64,000 bases of DNA from Candidatus Thalassospirochaeta sargassi (GTDB lineage: Bacteria > Spirochaetota > Spirochaetia > UBA9216): assembly GCA_028532855.1 (NCBI GenBank), contig JAQQAL010000011.1, positions 124,001-188,000 on the forward strand, given 5' to 3'. The notes beneath the pieces were generated by a model. The model ran no database searches, had not been told where the DNA came from, and saw only the letters and a program-made list of their open reading frames with translations. Positions 1-9,045 of this stretch are shown here, piece after piece (positions within the stretch are counted from its first letter, which is position 1; every line of letters begins with the position of its first letter). The translations under genes and the position numbers were made by a program.

Positions 1-186
1 GGGTCGTTTTATTATTATATTTCCTATCGCATCAATCTTATATTCAAGTCCCTGTGCATCGGCAAAATCAGACACATACTTCCGTACACCCTCTTCGTTC
101 CCTGACTCACGCGGGATTCGGGTAAGATTATAAAAATGCTTCCAGAAGGAAGCCGGCTCGAGGCCTTTGATAATATCCATATTCAT
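1..186 (-). CDS. pepD: PepD-like aminoacyl-histidine dipeptidase, N-terminal fragment
   Basis: Reverse-strand frame open from an ATG at 186 (a second ATG lies at 180) to the window edge, so only about 62 N-terminal residues are visible. The peptide includes ..GLEPASFWKHFYNL.. followed by IPRESGNEEGVR, the pattern that opens M20-family Xaa-His dipeptidases (PepD, cytosol non-specific dipeptidase). These are cytosolic two-zinc enzymes that split dipeptides. The metal ligands lie beyond the window. gpmI stops 6 bases upstream of this start, so the two are probably co-transcribed. Family assignment is from the N-terminal motif only. Confidence 0.7.
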   Translation of the reverse strand, partial: MNMDIIKGLEPASFWKHFYNLTRIPRESGNEEGVRKYVSDFADAQGLEYKIDAIGNIIIKRP

Positions 187-192
187 TCCTGT

Positions 193-1848
193 CTATTTAT
201 AATTTAGAACTGAAGAGTCGTAGCCTTCAGGTGCTTCAAAGCCGAGAAACTCAAGCGTGGTTGCCGCAAGCGAACTGATACCGAGCCCCTCTTTCAGCTC
301 AGTCTTGTATTCTCCCTTGCCTGCCGGATCATAAACTATGCAGGGAACAGGGTTAAGCGAGTGCGCAGTCTTAGCCTTCGGTTTCCCGTTTTCATTCGTT
401 TTTACGGCTCCTGTTTTTTTATCATGCTCGTACATATCGTCTGAATTTCCATGGTCGGCAGAAACAATCATCACGCCGCCGGCAGCTTCAACAGCCTTCT
501 TCAGCCTGCCGATACAGAGGTCAAGGGCTTCCATAGAACAAACTACGGCCGGAAAAACTCCGGTATGTCCAACCATGTCACCATTGGGAAAGTTCATCCT
601 GATAAAATCATACTCACCGCTTTCAACCACTTCAAGAACCCGGTCGGTAATATCGGCACATTTCATCCAGGGGCGCTGCTCAAAAGGAACAACGTCCGAG
701 AGGATTTCCTCGAATGTTTCCAGCTTTTCATCGAATTTACCGAGCTTGTTGCCGTTGAAGAAGTAGGTTACGTGGCCGTACTTCTGAGTTTCGCTTATCG
801 CGAATGATTTAACACCGCTTGCGGCAAGATATTCACCCATCGTGCGGTCAATTGCCGGCGGGGACACGAGATACTGAGCGGGAATATGCAGATCACCGTC
901 GTACTCCATCATCCCGGCGTACTCTACAGAAGGACAGCGTTTCCTATCAAATTCGCTGAAATCATCTCCAGCCTCAAATGCCTTTGTAATTTCCAGAGCT
1001 CTGTCGCCCCTGAAGTTGAAGAATACAACTGCATCACCATCCTCAACCGTACCCACAGCCTTGCCGTCTTCGGCAATAACAAAGGGAGGAAGGTCCTGAT
1101 CAATAGCTTCTGTTTCAGCTCTCAGGGTTTCTATGGCCTCGTGAGGGTTCGCAAAGCTTCGGCCTTCACCAAGCACATGTGTTTCCCATCCAAGTTTTAC
1201 CATATTCCAGTTGGCTCCGTATCGGTCCATAGTAATTACCATTCTGCCGCCGCCGCTTGCAATTCTCGCAGAAAATCCGTCTGTACTGAGTTCTCTGCAA
1301 AAATCCTCAAAGGGATCAAAATATTCAAGGGCCGATGTTTCACCGACATCACGACCGTCAAGAAGAGCATGAACCCTTACTTTTTTTACTCCGGCCTCTT
1401 TCGCTTTTATTATCATCTGTTTAAGGTGATCTATATGGGAATGAACATTTCCATCGGATAGAAGTCCGATAAAATGCATCGTTGATCCCTTCTCTGCACA
1501 GTTTCCTGTAAGTTTTTTCCAGGTATCGCCTTCGAACATTGCGCCGCTGGCAATGGAATTTGAAACAAGCTTGGCTCCCTGTGCAAAGACACGCCCGCAG
1601 CCTATAGCGTTATGTCCGACCTCTGAGTTACCCATATCATCATCTGAGGGCAAACCGACGGCAGTTCCATGAGCCTTCATCGAAACTGTAGGCCATTCGG
1701 ACATCAGGGCGTCGAGATTAGGTGTAAGCGCAGCCTTGAAACCGTCGCCTTCTTCATATTTTCCATACCCGACGCCGTCCATTATAACCAGCATAACGGG
1801 GCCTTTTCTTTTTTCCATTTTGGTATTCTTAGCTAAGGGTTTAACCAT
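193..1848 (-). CDS. gpmI: 2,3-bisphosphoglycerate-independent phosphoglycerate mutase
   Basis: A 551-residue iPGM, interconverting 3- and 2-phosphoglycerate in glycolysis in the cytosol. Seen: the first metal motif DGVGYG (Asp24), the catalytic serine motif MGNSEVGH (Ser75) and the late metal motif SADHGNSDD near residue 470. The protein is somewhat longer than the usual 510 residues, with an N-terminal extension of about 15 residues before the alkaline-phosphatase-like core. The ATG at 1848 is preceded by AGGAG at good spacing, which supports the long start; the ATG at residue 11 is an alternative. pepD follows after 6 bases. Identification is secure. Confidence 0.95.
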   Translation of the reverse strand: MVKPLAKNTKMEKRKGPVMLVIMDGVGYGKYEEGDGFKAALTPNLDALMSEWPTVSMKAHGTAVGLPSDDDMGNSEVGHNAIGCGRVFAQGAKLVSNSIASGAMFEGDTWKKLTGNCAEKGSTMHFIGLLSDGNVHSHIDHLKQMIIKAKEAGVKKVRVHALLDGRDVGETSALEYFDPFEDFCRELSTDGFSARIASGGGRMVITMDRYGANWNMVKLGWETHVLGEGRSFANPHEAIETLRAETEAIDQDLPPFVIAEDGKAVGTVEDGDAVVFFNFRGDRALEITKAFEAGDDFSEFDRKRCPSVEYAGMMEYDGDLHIPAQYLVSPPAIDRTMGEYLAASGVKSFAISETQKYGHVTYFFNGNKLGKFDEKLETFEEILSDVVPFEQRPWMKCADITDRVLEVVESGEYDFIRMNFPNGDMVGHTGVFPAVVCSMEALDLCIGRLKKAVEAAGGVMIVSADHGNSDDMYEHDKKTGAVKTNENGKPKAKTAHSLNPVPCIVYDPAGKGEYKTELKEGLGISSLAATTLEFLGFEAPEGYDSSVLNYK

Positions 1849-1905
1849 TTGTTTCTCCTGATATGTAAAATTGTAATTATTTGTAATTTTGTCGATTTAA
1901 GTATA

Positions 1906-2832
1906 CTAATCGAGGCTTTCCTCTGTCAAACCGTAGCGCTCCTGATCCTCAAAATTACCGCCCGGTTCCAGATGAACAATAACATCATAAAGATTATCAA
2001 TACTACTCCTGAGCTCTTTTTCAGCCCGTTTTGACAATTCATGACCTTCGTATACGGTAAGATTACCATCCACCTCAATATCAAGATCAATTACATACAT
2101 TGTATTTATCTTTCTGATTCTTACCCGGTGAGGATTGCTGATTTCATCGACTCTCTTCAGTGCTTCGAAAACTTTTGAATATATTTCGTTGTCTCCGGCT
2201 CCCTCCATCAACTCATCGTTTGATTCCATAAAAATACTAATGCCGTTGCGCAGAATCCACAGACCAACTCCGATAGCCATAATTGAATCTATTATCGGCA
2301 GATTTGCAAACACAGTCACCAGCAGTCCTGCAAGCACCGAGGACGAGAGAACTATATCTGCCTTCATGTTTTCTGCATCCGCAATAACCATCTGGCTGTT
2401 AACCTCGCGGCCTATCCTCATCTTATAGACAAAAAGTACAAACTTCGCGACAATGGCCCCGGCCGAGATATACACAGCATAAACGGCAGGCATTGATTTC
2501 TCTTCCCCGCTGAAAAAACCGGTTACTGTACTTATTAATAGCTGGACGCCGGCCATGATTATTATGAATGAAAGGATTTTGGCAGCGATAGCTTCAGCCC
2601 TGCCGTGACCGTAGGGATGTTCTTTATCCGGAGGTTTGTCTGCAATATCAGCTGTAAAAAGTGTCACTATTGAGGAAACTATATCTGTTGCTGTATCAAT
2701 ACCGGCACCGACAAGTGAAGCGCTGCCGCCAACAGTCCCGAACCAGATCTTCAGTACCGCAAGTATACCGTTTCCGGTTATTCCTGCCCATGATGCACGT
2801 TTTATCTTTCGGGTTCTATCGGATGTTTTCAA
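1906..2832 (-). CDS. Cation diffusion facilitator family transporter
   Basis: A 308-residue inner-membrane CDF protein, predicted to export Zn2+, Mn2+ or Fe2+ by proton antiport. Seen: about six hydrophobic segments in residues 15-205, the paired aspartates of the transport site in helix 2 (GIDTATD, D46 and D50), the HPYGHGRAEAIAA loop (about 72-84), the helix-5 acidic motif DAENMKAD, and a C-terminal ferredoxin-like cytoplasmic domain (about 210-300). The start overlaps the stop of the upstream YkgJ-type gene by 4 bases (ATGA), so translation is probably coupled. Metal specificity cannot be read from the sequence. Confidence 0.9.
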   Translation of the reverse strand: MKTSDRTRKIKRASWAGITGNGILAVLKIWFGTVGGSASLVGAGIDTATDIVSSIVTLFTADIADKPPDKEHPYGHGRAEAIAAKILSFIIIMAGVQLLISTVTGFFSGEEKSMPAVYAVYISAGAIVAKFVLFVYKMRIGREVNSQMVIADAENMKADIVLSSSVLAGLLVTVFANLPIIDSIMAIGVGLWILRNGISIFMESNDELMEGAGDNEIYSKVFEALKRVDEISNPHRVRIRKINTMYVIDLDIEVDGNLTVYEGHELSKRAEKELRSSIDNLYDVIVHLEPGGNFEDQERYGLTEESLD

Positions 2833-3317
2833 TCCATGACTTCCGGTCTGATAAGGTTAAGAATGCGATATACGCCGGGACAGATTGTGCTGTTTCGAAG
2901 TGTAAGATTAAGCCTCTTCTGCATATTCGGATAACCGGTATGAGGATATTCAGCACAGGCACGCGGCCGGGCTTCGTAGATTGAACAGAAATTCTCTTCC
3001 TTCAAAAATGGACATGGCATTCTGTTGAAAACGAAATCATTATCTTCATCAACATCAAGGTAATTGTTTCTGACCTTTCCAGCCCGCATGTTGATGAATT
3101 TTCCTATTCTCTCAATATCCCTGTTATTCACCTTGGGTCCGAGATCTTTGCAGCAGTTTCCGCATTTCCTGCAGTCAAGCGCCGCGAAGACTTCTTCGTG
3201 AGCCGCAATGAAAAGCTCGTCCAGATCCTTTCTTTTCCATCGTTTAAGTTTCTCAATGAGCTTTTTGTTTTCCTTATACATGTTTTGAGCCTTCTGAAGC
3301 TCGCTTTCTAAATTCAA
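2829..3317 (-). CDS. YkgJ-family cysteine-cluster protein
   Basis: A 162-residue protein with the zinc/iron-chelating CxxCxxCC domain: CRKCGNCC at residues 49-56, then CPFL..FCSIYEARPRACAEYP at about 102-123. The family (PF03692) is widespread and its function is unknown, with metal binding inferred. The reading frame opens with TTG at 3317, which has only a weak Shine-Dalgarno sequence. The ATG at 3281 (residue 13) has AAGG 8 bases upstream and is a credible alternative that keeps the whole domain. It overlaps the following efflux gene by 4 bases, hinting at a joint role in metal handling. Confidence 0.8.
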   Translation of the reverse strand: MNLESELQKAQNMYKENKKLIEKLKRWKRKDLDELFIAAHEEVFAALDCRKCGNCCKDLGPKVNNRDIERIGKFINMRAGKVRNNYLDVDEDNDFVFNRMPCPFLKEENFCSIYEARPRACAEYPHTGYPNMQKRLNLTLRNSTICPGVYRILNLIRPEVMD

Positions 3318-3326
3318 TGTTCTGTC

Positions 3327-4037
3327 TTATCCCGTTTCTACCGCTGTCTCAAGAGCTAGGAGAATCATTTCATCGAACGATCGCTCTCTGTCTTCTGAGG
3401 AAAGCAGGGTCTGATTTACAATGCTATCACTTACAGTACAGATAGCAAGGGCTTTTACACCCATCTTGGCTGCGAGGGTATACAGCATAGACGCTTCCAT
3501 TTCGATTGCAAGCACTCCGAATTTTGCCCATAGCTTCCAGACTTCAGGATCTTCATCGTAAAAAGTATCCGAAGAAAGGATGTTACCGGCTTTAACACTC
3601 AACTTCATTTCTTCCGCCTTCTTTGAAGCCGTAAGAAAAAGTTCGGCATTCGCACAGGGAGCAAAGTCCATTCCTCTGAATATTCCCCTGTTGTTTCCGC
3701 CGTTGGTTGACGCTGACATTGCAAGAACAATATCACGGAGCTCTATCTCCGGCTGAACTGCTCCGCAGGAACCTATTCTCATAATGGTTTTCGCTTCATA
3801 AAATGACATCAGTTCATAGGCATATATACCCATTGATGGCTGGCCCATTCCTGAACCCTGTATTGATATCTTTTTTCCCTTGTAGGTACCGGTAAAACCG
3901 TACATACCTCTGACTTCATTATAGCATACGGGGTTCTCTAGAAATTTTTCCGCTGCGTATTTTGCCCTCAGTGGATCACCGGGCATCAAAACAGTATCGG
4001 CAATGGCGCCTTTTTCGGCCGCTATGTGTAAACTCAT
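3327..4037 (-). CDS. deoD: Purine-nucleoside phosphorylase, DeoD type
   Basis: A 236-residue hexameric PNP that cleaves purine (deoxy)ribonucleosides with phosphate in the cytosol. Seen: VLMPGDPLRAKYAAE near the N-terminus, VRGMYGFTGTYKGK, the phosphate-site MRIGSCGA, the ribose-binding AIEMEAS and the TVSDSI loop with the catalytic Asp. I chose the ATG at 4037 because GGAGG lies 5 bases upstream and MSLHIAAEKG aligns with E. coli DeoD. The upstream in-frame ATG at 4049 overlaps that ribosome site. With add further along (41.5 kb) it supports purine salvage. Confidence 0.93.
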   Translation of the reverse strand: MSLHIAAEKGAIADTVLMPGDPLRAKYAAEKFLENPVCYNEVRGMYGFTGTYKGKKISIQGSGMGQPSMGIYAYELMSFYEAKTIMRIGSCGAVQPEIELRDIVLAMSASTNGGNNRGIFRGMDFAPCANAELFLTASKKAEEMKLSVKAGNILSSDTFYDEDPEVWKLWAKFGVLAIEMEASMLYTLAAKMGVKALAICTVSDSIVNQTLLSSEDRERSFDEMILLALETAVETG

Positions 4038-4097
4038 TACTACCTCCATGATTGTCGGAGTTTATTGTAAAACATTAATCACCAGCGGACAATAGTT

Positions 4098-6227
4098 TTA
4101 ATCGCTTGCTTTGCGTCCACTGCGGCCGAGAGCTACAAAGATAAGAATAATGGCGGCTATAATTCCTATGGCTACAGCAATAAATACAGGATTATGCCCT
4201 TCGCCTATCTGATAAAAGAGGGTGGCGACAACCCAGGCTACAACAGTCAGATAAACTGCCTGTAGCAATCCGAATCGTACACTTATCTCCTTCATAGTCG
4301 TGCTTAGCGCGGCTATACAGGGCATGTAGAGCAGGACAAAGAGCAGATAAGCATAAGCCCCTGTTCCCGTAAAATTATCTTTAAGCAGGGCTAAGCCTGT
4401 AGCGCCCGTTGTTCCCCCGAGCTGACTGTATATTGCACTTAGCGTTCCGACAATTGATTCCTTGGCAAATATACCGGTGAACAGCCCTACAGCTGCAGGC
4501 CAATTATCCCTTGCCACACCCATCGGGGTAAATATCGGAGCAACAGCGCGTCCGGCAGCGGCAAGTAGCGAATCAGTTACATTATCAGGCTCAAAACCTC
4601 CATGAACGCTTATGGCGGAGAATATCGATAGAATGAATACCGCAATAACAATTACCTGTCCTGCGCGGCGAATAAAATCCTTAACCCTTGACCAGGTGTG
4701 CAGTAGAATGTGTTTTGCCCTGGGAACATGGTAACGCGGCAATTCCATTATCAGATGCGAGGGCTCACCGTGGTAAAGAGTAAACTTTACAAGCAACCCC
4801 GAAAGCACAGCAATGAGTATGCCGACCATATAAAGTGAAAAAACGATAAACCCTGTTCTATGCGGAAAGAAGGCTGCTGCAAAAAGAGCATATACCGGCA
4901 GCCGCGCGCCACATGACATGAGCGGTACCATGAAGACGGTAATCATCCGGTCCCGCCTGTTGTCCAGGGTCCTTGTTGCAAGGATTGCAGGAACAGTACA
5001 ACCAAAGCCTACAATCATCGGAACAAAAGCCTTACCGGGTAGCCCGAGCATCGACATAAACCGATCCATTACAAAGGCGGCCCTGGCCATATAGCCTGAA
5101 TCTTCAAGCAGCGACAGCATCAGAAACATGAAGAAAACAAAGGGTATAAAAGAAATGACCATCTGAATTCCGGCACCTATTCCGTCCGCCGCAAAGAACG
5201 CTACGATATCAGGAGCGCCCAGCCGCGTCAGCAGCGAACGAAATCCGTCGACAAAAACAATTCCCGCTGCTGTATCGAACCAGTCTACAAAAATATTTCC
5301 AATTTCAATTGTAACATAAAAAACCAGCAGCATTACTGCAAAAAATATCGGCACTCCCAGAACAGGATGCATAACAAACGAATCAATTATATCACTGACC
5401 GGTTTTGTCTTTCTTACCCTGCTGATCACCTCGCGGCATACACCGTTAACTGCTCCGTAGATATAATCCGCAATTACCACATCCGGAGACTCAGTAAGAA
5501 TATTTTTTACTGCGTTAATACCGGTTTTTATTTCTTCTTCACTGATAAGTCCCTTAACCGTAACCTTGTAGGTAACCCAGGGATCTTCCTCAACCAGTCT
5601 CAACGCCAGCCATCTGGAATCAACCCCCGGTCTCACTGAACCGGGTTTAAGCCTTTTAGCCCATTCGGAGGCTAGATCCTCAATCTCATTTGGATATCTG
5701 AGTTCAAGATTAGATATCTCCTGCTCAGCTGCTCTTTCCGCAATAAAGTCCTTCAGCCGCTTCGGATCCGCTGGATTTACCGCACTGACCCCAATAACGG
5801 GACACTTCAGATGCGCGGAAAGATGTTCAATATCTATAGCGATACCGCTGTTTTCAGCGAGGTCCATCATATTTAGAACAACAACAACCGGAACCTTCAT
5901 TTCAATAAGCTGAAAAGTAAGATACAGATTTCGTGATAGGTTTGAGGCATCAAGGATATTTACAACAAGATTTGCCTTGCCGCTGAGAACATAATCTCTA
6001 GAAACCCTTTCGTCATCGGAATTCGCCGACATCGAATAAATTCCCGGAAGGTCTATTAATTTGTAATTCTGATCATTATATTGATAACTGCCCTCTACTA
6101 GTTCTACAGTAACTCCGGGCCAGTTTCCGATATGCTGTTTAGCCCCTGTAAGGGCATTGAATAGGGTGCTTTTGCCACAATTAGGGTTGCCGGTAAAAGC
6201 TATTGTAAAATCATTGCTGTTTGACAT
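4098..6227 (-). CDS. feoB: Ferrous iron transport protein B
   Basis: A 709-residue Fe2+ permease of the inner membrane. Domains in order: cytosolic G domain with G1 GNPNCGKST (13-21), G3 DLPG (about 59) and G4 NMMD (about 119); a GDI helical domain to about residue 270; then a membrane core of 8-10 helices with the Gate motifs GFGCTVPAILATRTL and GIFAKESIVGTLSAIY. The length is normal for the family. The start lies inside feoA (17-base overlap), giving translational coupling. There is no FeoC, which is usual outside enterobacteria. Confidence 0.95.
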   Translation of the reverse strand: MSNSNDFTIAFTGNPNCGKSTLFNALTGAKQHIGNWPGVTVELVEGSYQYNDQNYKLIDLPGIYSMSANSDDERVSRDYVLSGKANLVVNILDASNLSRNLYLTFQLIEMKVPVVVVLNMMDLAENSGIAIDIEHLSAHLKCPVIGVSAVNPADPKRLKDFIAERAAEQEISNLELRYPNEIEDLASEWAKRLKPGSVRPGVDSRWLALRLVEEDPWVTYKVTVKGLISEEEIKTGINAVKNILTESPDVVIADYIYGAVNGVCREVISRVRKTKPVSDIIDSFVMHPVLGVPIFFAVMLLVFYVTIEIGNIFVDWFDTAAGIVFVDGFRSLLTRLGAPDIVAFFAADGIGAGIQMVISFIPFVFFMFLMLSLLEDSGYMARAAFVMDRFMSMLGLPGKAFVPMIVGFGCTVPAILATRTLDNRRDRMITVFMVPLMSCGARLPVYALFAAAFFPHRTGFIVFSLYMVGILIAVLSGLLVKFTLYHGEPSHLIMELPRYHVPRAKHILLHTWSRVKDFIRRAGQVIVIAVFILSIFSAISVHGGFEPDNVTDSLLAAAGRAVAPIFTPMGVARDNWPAAVGLFTGIFAKESIVGTLSAIYSQLGGTTGATGLALLKDNFTGTGAYAYLLFVLLYMPCIAALSTTMKEISVRFGLLQAVYLTVVAWVVATLFYQIGEGHNPVFIAVAIGIIAAIILIFVALGRSGRKASD

Positions 6228-6432
6228 ATATCTGTTTGGCCATTCCTCTACCGATCATTACCTGAGCTCCCTGAACATTGAGAACCATCGGGCCCATCTT
6301 ACTCGAACGAACAACCGTAACCTCAGAACCGGGAAGCATTCCCATATTAACCAGTCTCTGCCGCAGATTCCGGCCCCCGAGTATCGATGCTACAACGGCT
6401 TTTTTGCCCTGTTCAAGTTCAGATAAACTCAT
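6211..6432 (-). CDS. feoA: Ferrous iron transport protein A
   Basis: A 73-residue SH3-like cytosolic protein that works with FeoB. Seen: the LVNMGMLPGSEVTVVR core and the C-terminal VLNVQGAQVMIGRGMAKQIYV strand pattern typical of FeoA. I chose the ATG at 6432 because GGAGAAAA sits 6 bases before it; the in-frame ATG at 6444 overlaps that site and has no good Shine-Dalgarno sequence of its own. A Fur-like sequence overlaps the predicted promoter upstream, consistent with iron repression. Confidence 0.9.
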   Translation of the reverse strand: MSLSELEQGKKAVVASILGGRNLRQRLVNMGMLPGSEVTVVRSSKMGPMVLNVQGAQVMIGRGMAKQIYVKQQ

Positions 6433-6462
6433 AGTTTTCTCCATATATGTAAAAGTATTCCT

Positions 6463-6481
6463 TAATAATGATAAATCCTTT
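6463..6481 (-). promoter_or_regulatory. Fur-like operator candidate before feoAB
   Basis: The plus-strand sequence TAATAATGATAAATCCTTT matches the first half of the classical Fur box (GATAATGATAATCATTATC) well and the second half poorly. It overlaps the predicted -10 and spacer of the feoA promoter, the right place for iron-dependent repression. No second copy was seen nearby, so this is a suggestion only. Confidence 0.3.
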
Positions 6482-6493
6482 AAATCTTAACAA
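6465..6493 (-). promoter_or_regulatory. Possible sigma70 promoter for feoAB
   Basis: On the minus strand TTGTTA and CATTAT are separated by 17 bases. Four of six bases match the consensus in each hexamer. The predicted start would lie about 25 bases before the feoA ATG. Confidence 0.35.
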
Positions 6494-6540
6494 AGATTAA
6501 CCAATCGGTTTTTATTAGTCAACCCTAACAAGTTGATCTA

Positions 6541-6569
6541 TTGATGAAATCCTTAATCGCTGTTACATT
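6541..6569 (+). promoter_or_regulatory. Predicted promoter, leaderless arrangement, for the DUF401 gene
   Basis: TTGATG, 17 bases, TACATT. The A of the second ATG of the gene (6576) lies 7 bases after the -10, where transcription should begin. No Shine-Dalgarno sequence is present. Confidence 0.45.
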
Positions 6570-6575
6570 TTTATG

Positions 6576-7871
6576 ATGATTGATTTACTTCTAAATTTAC
6601 CGGAAATGGTGAAGATTCTTGTTTCACTTGCTTCAATAATTATCATCAATAAGATCTTAAAAAATCAGATTATCGGTGTCCTTACAGGAACCGTAATTCT
6701 TGCGTTCTGGTGCGGTCACAGCCTGAACAGTATTTTGTCGATATCATGGGAGAGATTATCAGACAGGGACAACCTGTTCCTGCTGATAGTAGTATTCATA
6801 ATTATTGTCCTCTCGTCTCAGATGAAATCTACAGGAATGATGAGGGACCTGGTTCAGAGTATTACCCGGAAATTTTCCCGCAACAAAGCAATGGCCATTC
6901 TACCGGCTGTAATAGGACTTCTGCCTATGCCCGGCGGGGCGATGTTTTCCGCACCCATGGTGGACAGCTGCGATGCGGATGATTCTCTAGACCCTGTTCT
7001 TAAAACAAGAATCAATTACTGGTTCCGCCATGTCTGGGAATACTGGTGGCCCCTATATCCCGGAGTCCTGCTGGCTATAGATATTTCGGGACTTTCTGTA
7101 CCGACATTCATGCTGCTGCTCTTTCCTATTACGATAGTATCAATCACAGCCGCCTGGTTCTTTCTGCTGCGAAAAGCGGGTAAGGATCAGGTGCCTGATA
7201 AAAATGAAACCGAGAAAGAAGAATCTCACATACTCTTTCTGGTGTCACCTGTAATCATCGTAATGGGCTCCTATGCCGTACTTGGCAGTCTGATACCGGC
7301 ATTATCAAACTATACCCGATATCTTCCCATTGCTATCGGTATTCTAATTTCAATTATATATCTGCAGATAGTACGCCCCCTTTCCATTGTCGAATGGCGT
7401 GAGATCTTTAGATCTAAGACATTCGTAAACATGGTAGTCCTTGTCGCCCTTATCAGGATCTACGGCGCCTTTATTGAAGGACGTCTGCCCGACGGGACTT
7501 TACTGATGGAGGCCCTTCGCGGCGAACTTGCGGCAGCCGGCATTCCAGCCTTTCTGCTGATAATGCTGATTCCGTTTATAAGCGGCGTATCAACCGGCAT
7601 CGCAATCGGCACAGTCGGAGCTGCATTTCCTATTGTAATCAGCCTGCTTGGTCCTGACCCTGACTTTGCCCTGCTTGCATCTACAACAACCCTCGCCTAC
7701 ACCTTCGGACATATGGGTCAGATACTGTCGCCGGTTCATGTCTGCCTACTTGTTTCAAACGAATACTTCAATGTCGGGCTTGGACAAAGCCTCAGAGGCC
7801 TTATAAAGCCGGCAATCATTGTCCTTGCCGCAGGGTTCTTACTCTCAAGACTGTATTTGGGTATACTGTAG
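6576..7871 (+). CDS. DUF401 family integral membrane protein
   Basis: A 431-residue, very hydrophobic protein with roughly 11-12 membrane segments. Features typical of DUF401 (PF04165) are the LPMPGGAMFSAPMVD segment near residues 114-128 followed by INYWFRHVWEYWWPLYPG, and a second half with SGVSTGIAIGTVGAAFPI. It resembles permeases of the ion-transporter superfamily; the substrate is unknown. Two adjacent ATGs open the frame. I prefer the second (6576) because it coincides with the expected transcription start of a TTGATG-17-TACATT promoter. It is divergent from feoAB and followed by the M15 peptidase gene after 22 bases. Confidence 0.8.
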   Translation: MIDLLLNLPEMVKILVSLASIIIINKILKNQIIGVLTGTVILAFWCGHSLNSILSISWERLSDRDNLFLLIVVFIIIVLSSQMKSTGMMRDLVQSITRKFSRNKAMAILPAVIGLLPMPGGAMFSAPMVDSCDADDSLDPVLKTRINYWFRHVWEYWWPLYPGVLLAIDISGLSVPTFMLLLFPITIVSITAAWFFLLRKAGKDQVPDKNETEKEESHILFLVSPVIIVMGSYAVLGSLIPALSNYTRYLPIAIGILISIIYLQIVRPLSIVEWREIFRSKTFVNMVVLVALIRIYGAFIEGRLPDGTLLMEALRGELAAAGIPAFLLIMLIPFISGVSTGIAIGTVGAAFPIVISLLGPDPDFALLASTTTLAYTFGHMGQILSPVHVCLLVSNEYFNVGLGQSLRGLIKPAIIVLAAGFLLSRLYLGIL

Positions 7872-7893
7872 ATAGACGATTAATGAGGTTCAA

Positions 7894-8931
7894 ATGAAAA
7901 TAATCAGTAAAACACTTCGCCTGTCGGCCTTTTTTATCCTATTTTCAACTCTTTTCTCTTCCTGCGCAGATGGCAGGACAGCCATGCTCGTTTTCAACCC
8001 ACAGGAAACAGAGCTTGAACCCGGGCTTACAAGCGAAATCACGCTTACCGCAATCTTCGTTGATACCGATTCAGAACCAAAAATTCTAAGTACTGATATA
8101 CAAAAACCTGGAAAGGCTCATCTCAAACAGTTCACAGATCCTCCTGTAATCACTGTCTCAAACCCGGGACTGAAGATTCTGTCAGCCGAGCCGGTTGTAT
8201 CCGGTACTGGCATCAAGGCCGGTATTATCATACTTGCATCTAAAGAGCTTATATCCGGCAGCAGCGGCACAATCACCGCAAACTGGGGTAACTGCAGCGC
8301 TGAGACTGCACTCAAAATAAAAAAAAATCCGCTGAGCTGCATCGACTCCGACGGGGTTGTAACCGATCCGGCCGCGTACGACGTGCTGGTCAACAAGCAG
8401 CGGCGCATGCCTGCCGACTACGTACCCCCAGATCTGGTGCGTGTTGAGGTTCCAACTATACTGAGCTTCGATGAAGTGAACCATCTGCGGCAGGCTGCCT
8501 CAGACGCACTCAACGAAATGTTCGCCGCGGCCAGGACAGAGAAAGGCTATGAGCTTCTGGCCCGTTCCGGCTACAGGTCGTATAAAACGCAGGTGATGCT
8601 ATACGATCTCAACGTCCGTGAATACGGCGAGGAGCAGGCCGCCCGTATAAGTGCGCAGCCCGGCACGAGCGAGCATATGACAGGACTTGCCATGGACATA
8701 AGCAGCCCTGAAGTGAATTATCAGCTTACAAAAGCATTCGGCGAAACCGAGCAGGGACTATGGGTGGCCGCTAATGCTCACCGTTTCGGTTTTATTATCA
8801 GATATCCTGAAGGGAAGGAAGATATCACCGGCTATGACTATGAACCCTGGCATCTTAGATGGCTAGGTCCCGAGCTGGCTGAGGAAATATACACCCGGAA
8901 CCTTACCTTTGAGGAATATTTTCTGAATTAA
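7894..8931 (+). CDS. M15-family D-Ala-D-Ala carboxypeptidase lipoprotein (VanY-like)
   Basis: A 345-residue exported protein. The N-terminal signal ends in a spirochaete-type lipobox (LFSSC, Cys about 24), so it is probably anchored in the outer or inner membrane facing the periplasm. Residues 30-150 look like a beta-rich Ig-like region. The catalytic domain at about 195-340 carries SGYRS, the zinc motif GTSEHMTGLAMDI (His and Asp ligands) and EPWHLRW (third ligand and catalytic region). The family trims the terminal D-Ala of peptidoglycan stem peptides. It is probably co-transcribed with the DUF401 gene. Family assignment is secure, exact substrate inferred. Confidence 0.88.
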   Translation: MKIISKTLRLSAFFILFSTLFSSCADGRTAMLVFNPQETELEPGLTSEITLTAIFVDTDSEPKILSTDIQKPGKAHLKQFTDPPVITVSNPGLKILSAEPVVSGTGIKAGIIILASKELISGSSGTITANWGNCSAETALKIKKNPLSCIDSDGVVTDPAAYDVLVNKQRRMPADYVPPDLVRVEVPTILSFDEVNHLRQAASDALNEMFAAARTEKGYELLARSGYRSYKTQVMLYDLNVREYGEEQAARISAQPGTSEHMTGLAMDISSPEVNYQLTKAFGETEQGLWVAANAHRFGFIIRYPEGKEDITGYDYEPWHLRWLGPELAEEIYTRNLTFEEYFLN

Positions 8932-8946
8932 GTTTTTCTCAGCCGC

Positions 8947-8973
8947 ATCCTACTTGGTAAACCCCAGTAGGAT
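8947..8973. repeat. Inverted repeat after the M15 peptidase gene
   Basis: ATCCTACT and AGTAGGAT form a perfect 8-bp stem with an 11-base loop, 15 bases after the stop codon. There is no T-run on the plus strand, so it may be a weak terminator or an mRNA 3'-end hairpin. Confidence 0.4.
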
Positions 8974-8994
8974 TACTGCTATAAAATAGTGAAA

Positions 8995-9024
8995 CCGAAA
9001 TAAACCGCCCCGTTAAGGGCGGTT
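8995..9024 (-). terminator. Rho-independent terminator of the lipoprotein gene cluster
   Basis: AACCGCCC and GGGCGGTT form a perfect 8-bp stem with a 6-base loop (9003-9024). Read on the minus strand it is followed by TATTTCGGTTT, a moderately T-rich tail. It lies 21 bases beyond the last lipoprotein stop. Confidence 0.65.
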
Positions 9025-9045
9025 GGGTAAATAATCAAACAATAT

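Noticed and set aside
193-1848. Long plus-strand frames opposite gpmI, including one of 191 residues
   Set aside because: They are antisense shadows of a clearly conserved gene and show no family motif or ribosome site.
6552-6584. Ten-codon upstream ORF overlapping the DUF401 start as a leader peptide
   Set aside because: It has no ribosome site, and the predicted promoter would place its ATG upstream of the transcription start.
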